This document shows, in pieces, positions 62,229 to 64,000 of a DNA stretch of 64,000 nucleotides. Numbering within the stretch: the stretch's first letter is position 1; each line of letters starts with the position of its first letter. Source of the DNA: Sulfuricurvum sp. (lineage in GTDB: Bacteria > Campylobacterota > Campylobacteria > Campylobacterales > Sulfurimonadaceae). The position numbers and the translations under genes were made by a program. The notes beneath the pieces were generated by a model that ran no database searches, was not told the DNA's origin, and was given only the letters and a program-made list of their open reading frames with translations. Where the stretch lies: contig NZ_JAQTNN010000008.1 in NCBI RefSeq assembly GCF_028713855.1, forward strand, positions 1 to 64,000, in the 5' to 3' direction.

Positions 62229-63206
62229 TTGACACAAGCAAAAGCTCACTTCACTACCGATACTGCAGTCCGCTTGGACGTTTTTTTAACGCAGCAGTTA
62301 GGACAGACCCGCAACCAAATCACCCAGCTCATCGATCAAGAATGCGTTAGCGTTGATGGTAAAGCCACCTCTAAAGCAGGACTAAAACTCAAAGAGGGTC
62401 AAACTGTCTATATCATCTTCCCTGAGCAAAAATCGACCCCTGCTCAGGAGATCGATTTTGACGTCGAGATTTTGTACGAGGACGATGACATCCTCGTAAT
62501 CAATAAACCGAGTTCCCTTACCGTCCATCCCGCACCAAGCGTCAAAGAACCGACCCTAGTAGACTGGCTCAAACACAAAGGAATCGCCCTCTCAACCCTC
62601 AGCGGCGAAGAGCGCCACGGCATCGTCCATCGGCTCGACCGCGGAACCAGCGGAGCGATGGTTATCGCTAAAAACAATGAAGCCCACGAAGCCCTCTCTC
62701 TTCAGCTCCAAGACAAAACCATGGGACGTTTTTATCTGGCGGTCGTCAATCCTCCGATGAAAGATGAGATCACGATTATCGACCGTCCGATTGGACGAAG
62801 TGCCCATAACCGTCTCAAAATGGCGATCAGTGAAACGGGCAAAAATGCCAAAACCGAGTTTCGCAAACTCCTCCCAAGCCATGATGAAACGGAAGAGCTG
62901 ATTGTCTGTAAACTCTACACCGGACGAACCCATCAGATACGGGTCCATTTGGAGTCAATCAGCCGCCATATCATCGGCGATCATCTCTATGGAAGCCACA
63001 CGAAAAGCGACAAGATGGAACGTATCTTGCTTCATGCTTACATACTCTATTTTACCCATCCTACCTCCCATGAAAAGGTGACTTTCACCGCTTCTTTGGA
63101 CCCGGTTGTGGAAGATTATTTAAATAAACATTTTGATCCAAAGGAATTACATGCACTCATCGATCCGATACGTATTGAGCACCTCTTTAGCTCTGATTCT
63201 CTTTAG
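62229..63206 (+). CDS. RluA-family rRNA pseudouridine synthase
   Basis: A protein of 325 residues from the TTG at 62229, which has AAAGGT about 8 bases upstream; another TTG at 62172 is in frame but lies in the hairpin. An N-terminal S4 RNA-binding domain (about 12-65: VRLDVFLTQQLGQTRNQITQ) precedes the synthase domain with the catalytic Asp at about 137 in HRLDRGTSG. Later motifs are GRTHQIRVHL and IIGDHLYG. It converts uridines in rRNA, most like RluD/RluC; the exact site is unknown. The stop lies 56 bp inside the next gene. Confidence 0.93.
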   Translation: MTQAKAHFTTDTAVRLDVFLTQQLGQTRNQITQLIDQECVSVDGKATSKAGLKLKEGQTVYIIFPEQKSTPAQEIDFDVEILYEDDDILVINKPSSLTVHPAPSVKEPTLVDWLKHKGIALSTLSGEERHGIVHRLDRGTSGAMVIAKNNEAHEALSLQLQDKTMGRFYLAVVNPPMKDEITIIDRPIGRSAHNRLKMAISETGKNAKTEFRKLLPSHDETEELIVCKLYTGRTHQIRVHLESISRHIIGDHLYGSHTKSDKMERILLHAYILYFTHPTSHEKVTFTASLDPVVEDYLNKHFDPKELHALIDPIRIEHLFSSDSL

Positions 63207-64000
63207 TGGTTGTACGTCTCAGCCAACGCCTCAAAAAACAGTAACGATTGATTCGACGCTCCCTACTCCTTCTATGAACGGGTTTATCGCCGATATCACA
63301 TCTGCCGCTTTTGAATGGAAGCCTATCGAAGACACACGGGTAAACGGGGTATACGTATATCGTAACACGCCGGGTGCCGAGGATCAAAAGCTGCAGCGTA
63401 TCGCAACTATCGATAGCCGTTTTTCAACCCATTATGTGGACAACGATCTTGTGCCTGCTTCACAATACCAATACCGTTTCTCGACATTCACCAAAGCCGA
63501 AACCGAATCAGTGGGAAGTGAAACCATGATCGTTGCAACACAGCCGATGATCGCTCCGATCAGTTTTTTCCAATCGGTCGGCAATATGCCCCGCAGTGCA
63601 AAACTACTTTGGCGTCCGCATCCTAATGGAAAAATTAACGGCTATATCATCGAACGTCAAGATGCAACCGATCAAAAATGGAATACCGTTGCCACCATTA
63701 CGGGACGTCTGAATGCTGAATTCATCGATCGAGACCTCAAAGACGGACAAGTCTATTTTTACCGTATCAAAGCGACGACGTTTGACAAACTGGCAACCGA
63801 TCCGAGTGAAGTGACTAAAGTCGTTACCAAACCGCTCCCACCGGAAATCAAAAACATTACCTCTACCAACAATGTACCTCGTGCTATCACTTTAAGCTGG
63901 GAACCGAGTCCGTTAAGTGACTTCAGTCACTACAACATTTATCGTGCTTCCACTCCCAACGGAACGTTTGATTACCATGTCAAACTTGAAACAACCAGTT
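63151..64000 (+). CDS. Fibronectin type III lipoprotein (FlpA-like), 3' end outside window
   Basis: An open frame from ATG 63151 to the right edge (283 complete codons). AAGGA lies six bases upstream, inside the rluA-type gene. A signal peptide ends SLALILFSGC, a likely lipobox, although Phe stands at -3. The body shows three tandem fibronectin type III-like repeats, each with a strand and Tyr/Trp core: FEWKPIEDTRVNGVYVYR, LLWRPHPNGKINGYIIE and LSWEPSPLSDFSHYNIYR. It corresponds in position and layout to Campylobacter jejuni FlpA (Cj1279c), a fibronectin-binding surface protein next to the pseudouridine synthase gene. In a free-living host the role is probably adhesion or envelope structure. 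Confidence 0.9.
   Translation, partial: MHSSIRYVLSTSLALILFSGCTSQPTPQKTVTIDSTLPTPSMNGFIADITSAAFEWKPIEDTRVNGVYVYRNTPGAEDQKLQRIATIDSRFSTHYVDNDLVPASQYQYRFSTFTKAETESVGSETMIVATQPMIAPISFFQSVGNMPRSAKLLWRPHPNGKINGYIIERQDATDQKWNTVATITGRLNAEFIDRDLKDGQVYFYRIKATTFDKLATDPSEVTKVVTKPLPPEIKNITSTNNVPRAITLSWEPSPLSDFSHYNIYRASTPNGTFDYHVKLETTS

Overview
The window looks like a piece of chromosome from a free-living Campylobacterota bacterium, most like the Sulfurimonas/Sulfuricurvum group. This is inferred from gene content and motifs, without any database search. The evidence is: histidine kinases with a HQWRQPL-type H-box; a RodA, RluA-type pseudouridine synthase and fibronectin-III lipoprotein order matching the mrdB-rluA-flpA neighbourhood of Campylobacter jejuni; a stand-alone FlhB C-terminal homologue beside a FliK-like protein; and a two-subunit 2-oxoacid:ferredoxin oxidoreductase as used in reductive carbon metabolism. 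Coding density is high, base composition is fairly even, and no insertion sequence, prophage or CRISPR array is visible.

Layout. 1-6.0 kb: a methyltransferase, then a minus-strand operon of PhnD-like binding protein, hybrid histidine kinase and response-regulator diguanylate cyclase. 6.1-8.3 kb: FliK-like protein, FlhB-tail protein and a YcgN-type cysteine-cluster protein. 8.4-18.2 kb: mixed housekeeping and envelope genes (thioredoxin-like protein plus RND exporter, c-type cytochrome, tRNA-Gly, DsrE-like protein, coiled-coil/degenerate-receiver protein coupled to a Nudix hydrolase, DUF3108 protein, aldo/keto reductase, DjlA-like protein, rhodanese).

18.2-45.6 kb is a very dense signalling region. 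Minus-strand genes from 40.1 to 26.5 kb form a chemotaxis locus: receiver protein, cheY, cheW, receptor, STAS-like protein, receptor, cheA, cheR, a PAS protein with an eroded receptor tip, a kinase-like protein without the phospho-histidine, cheD, cheB and a soluble CZB receptor. The set of genes (CheA without a receiver, CheB with one, CheD) is not the usual Campylobacterota CheAY system. The locus runs on into receiver and kinase genes and an HD-GYP phosphodiesterase, and is flanked by a PilZ-like receiver protein and two more kinases. Three proteins of the locus end in the same kind of C-terminal tail (Asp-hydrophobic-Lys/Glu-Glu/Phe-Phe), and two of them share an unrecognised helical domain. 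I consider this the best candidate for an undescribed signalling system in the window.

45.6-49.1 kb: a tightly coupled operon of a cytochrome b5/DUF2231 membrane protein, KorA, KorB and a 54-residue rubredoxin, probably an electron-transfer unit. 49.2-53.7 kb: Fe superoxide dismutase, a membrane diguanylate cyclase, a tandem HD/HD-GYP protein and a small charged periplasmic protein. 53.8-57.6 kb: a photolyase operon with a TudS-like protein and an SDR-DUF2867 protein. 57.6-60.4 kb: a C39-type peptidase lipoprotein with its PA2779-like partner, an outer-membrane phospholipase A with an N-terminal Sel1 repeat, and a 49-residue membrane protein. 60.8-64 kb: tRNA with CAU anticodon, rodA, pseudouridine synthase and a fibronectin-III lipoprotein cut by the window end.

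Cyclic di-GMP enzymes recur (two GGDEF proteins with I-sites, two HD-GYP proteins, one PilZ-like protein), so chemotaxis and c-di-GMP signalling are probably linked here.
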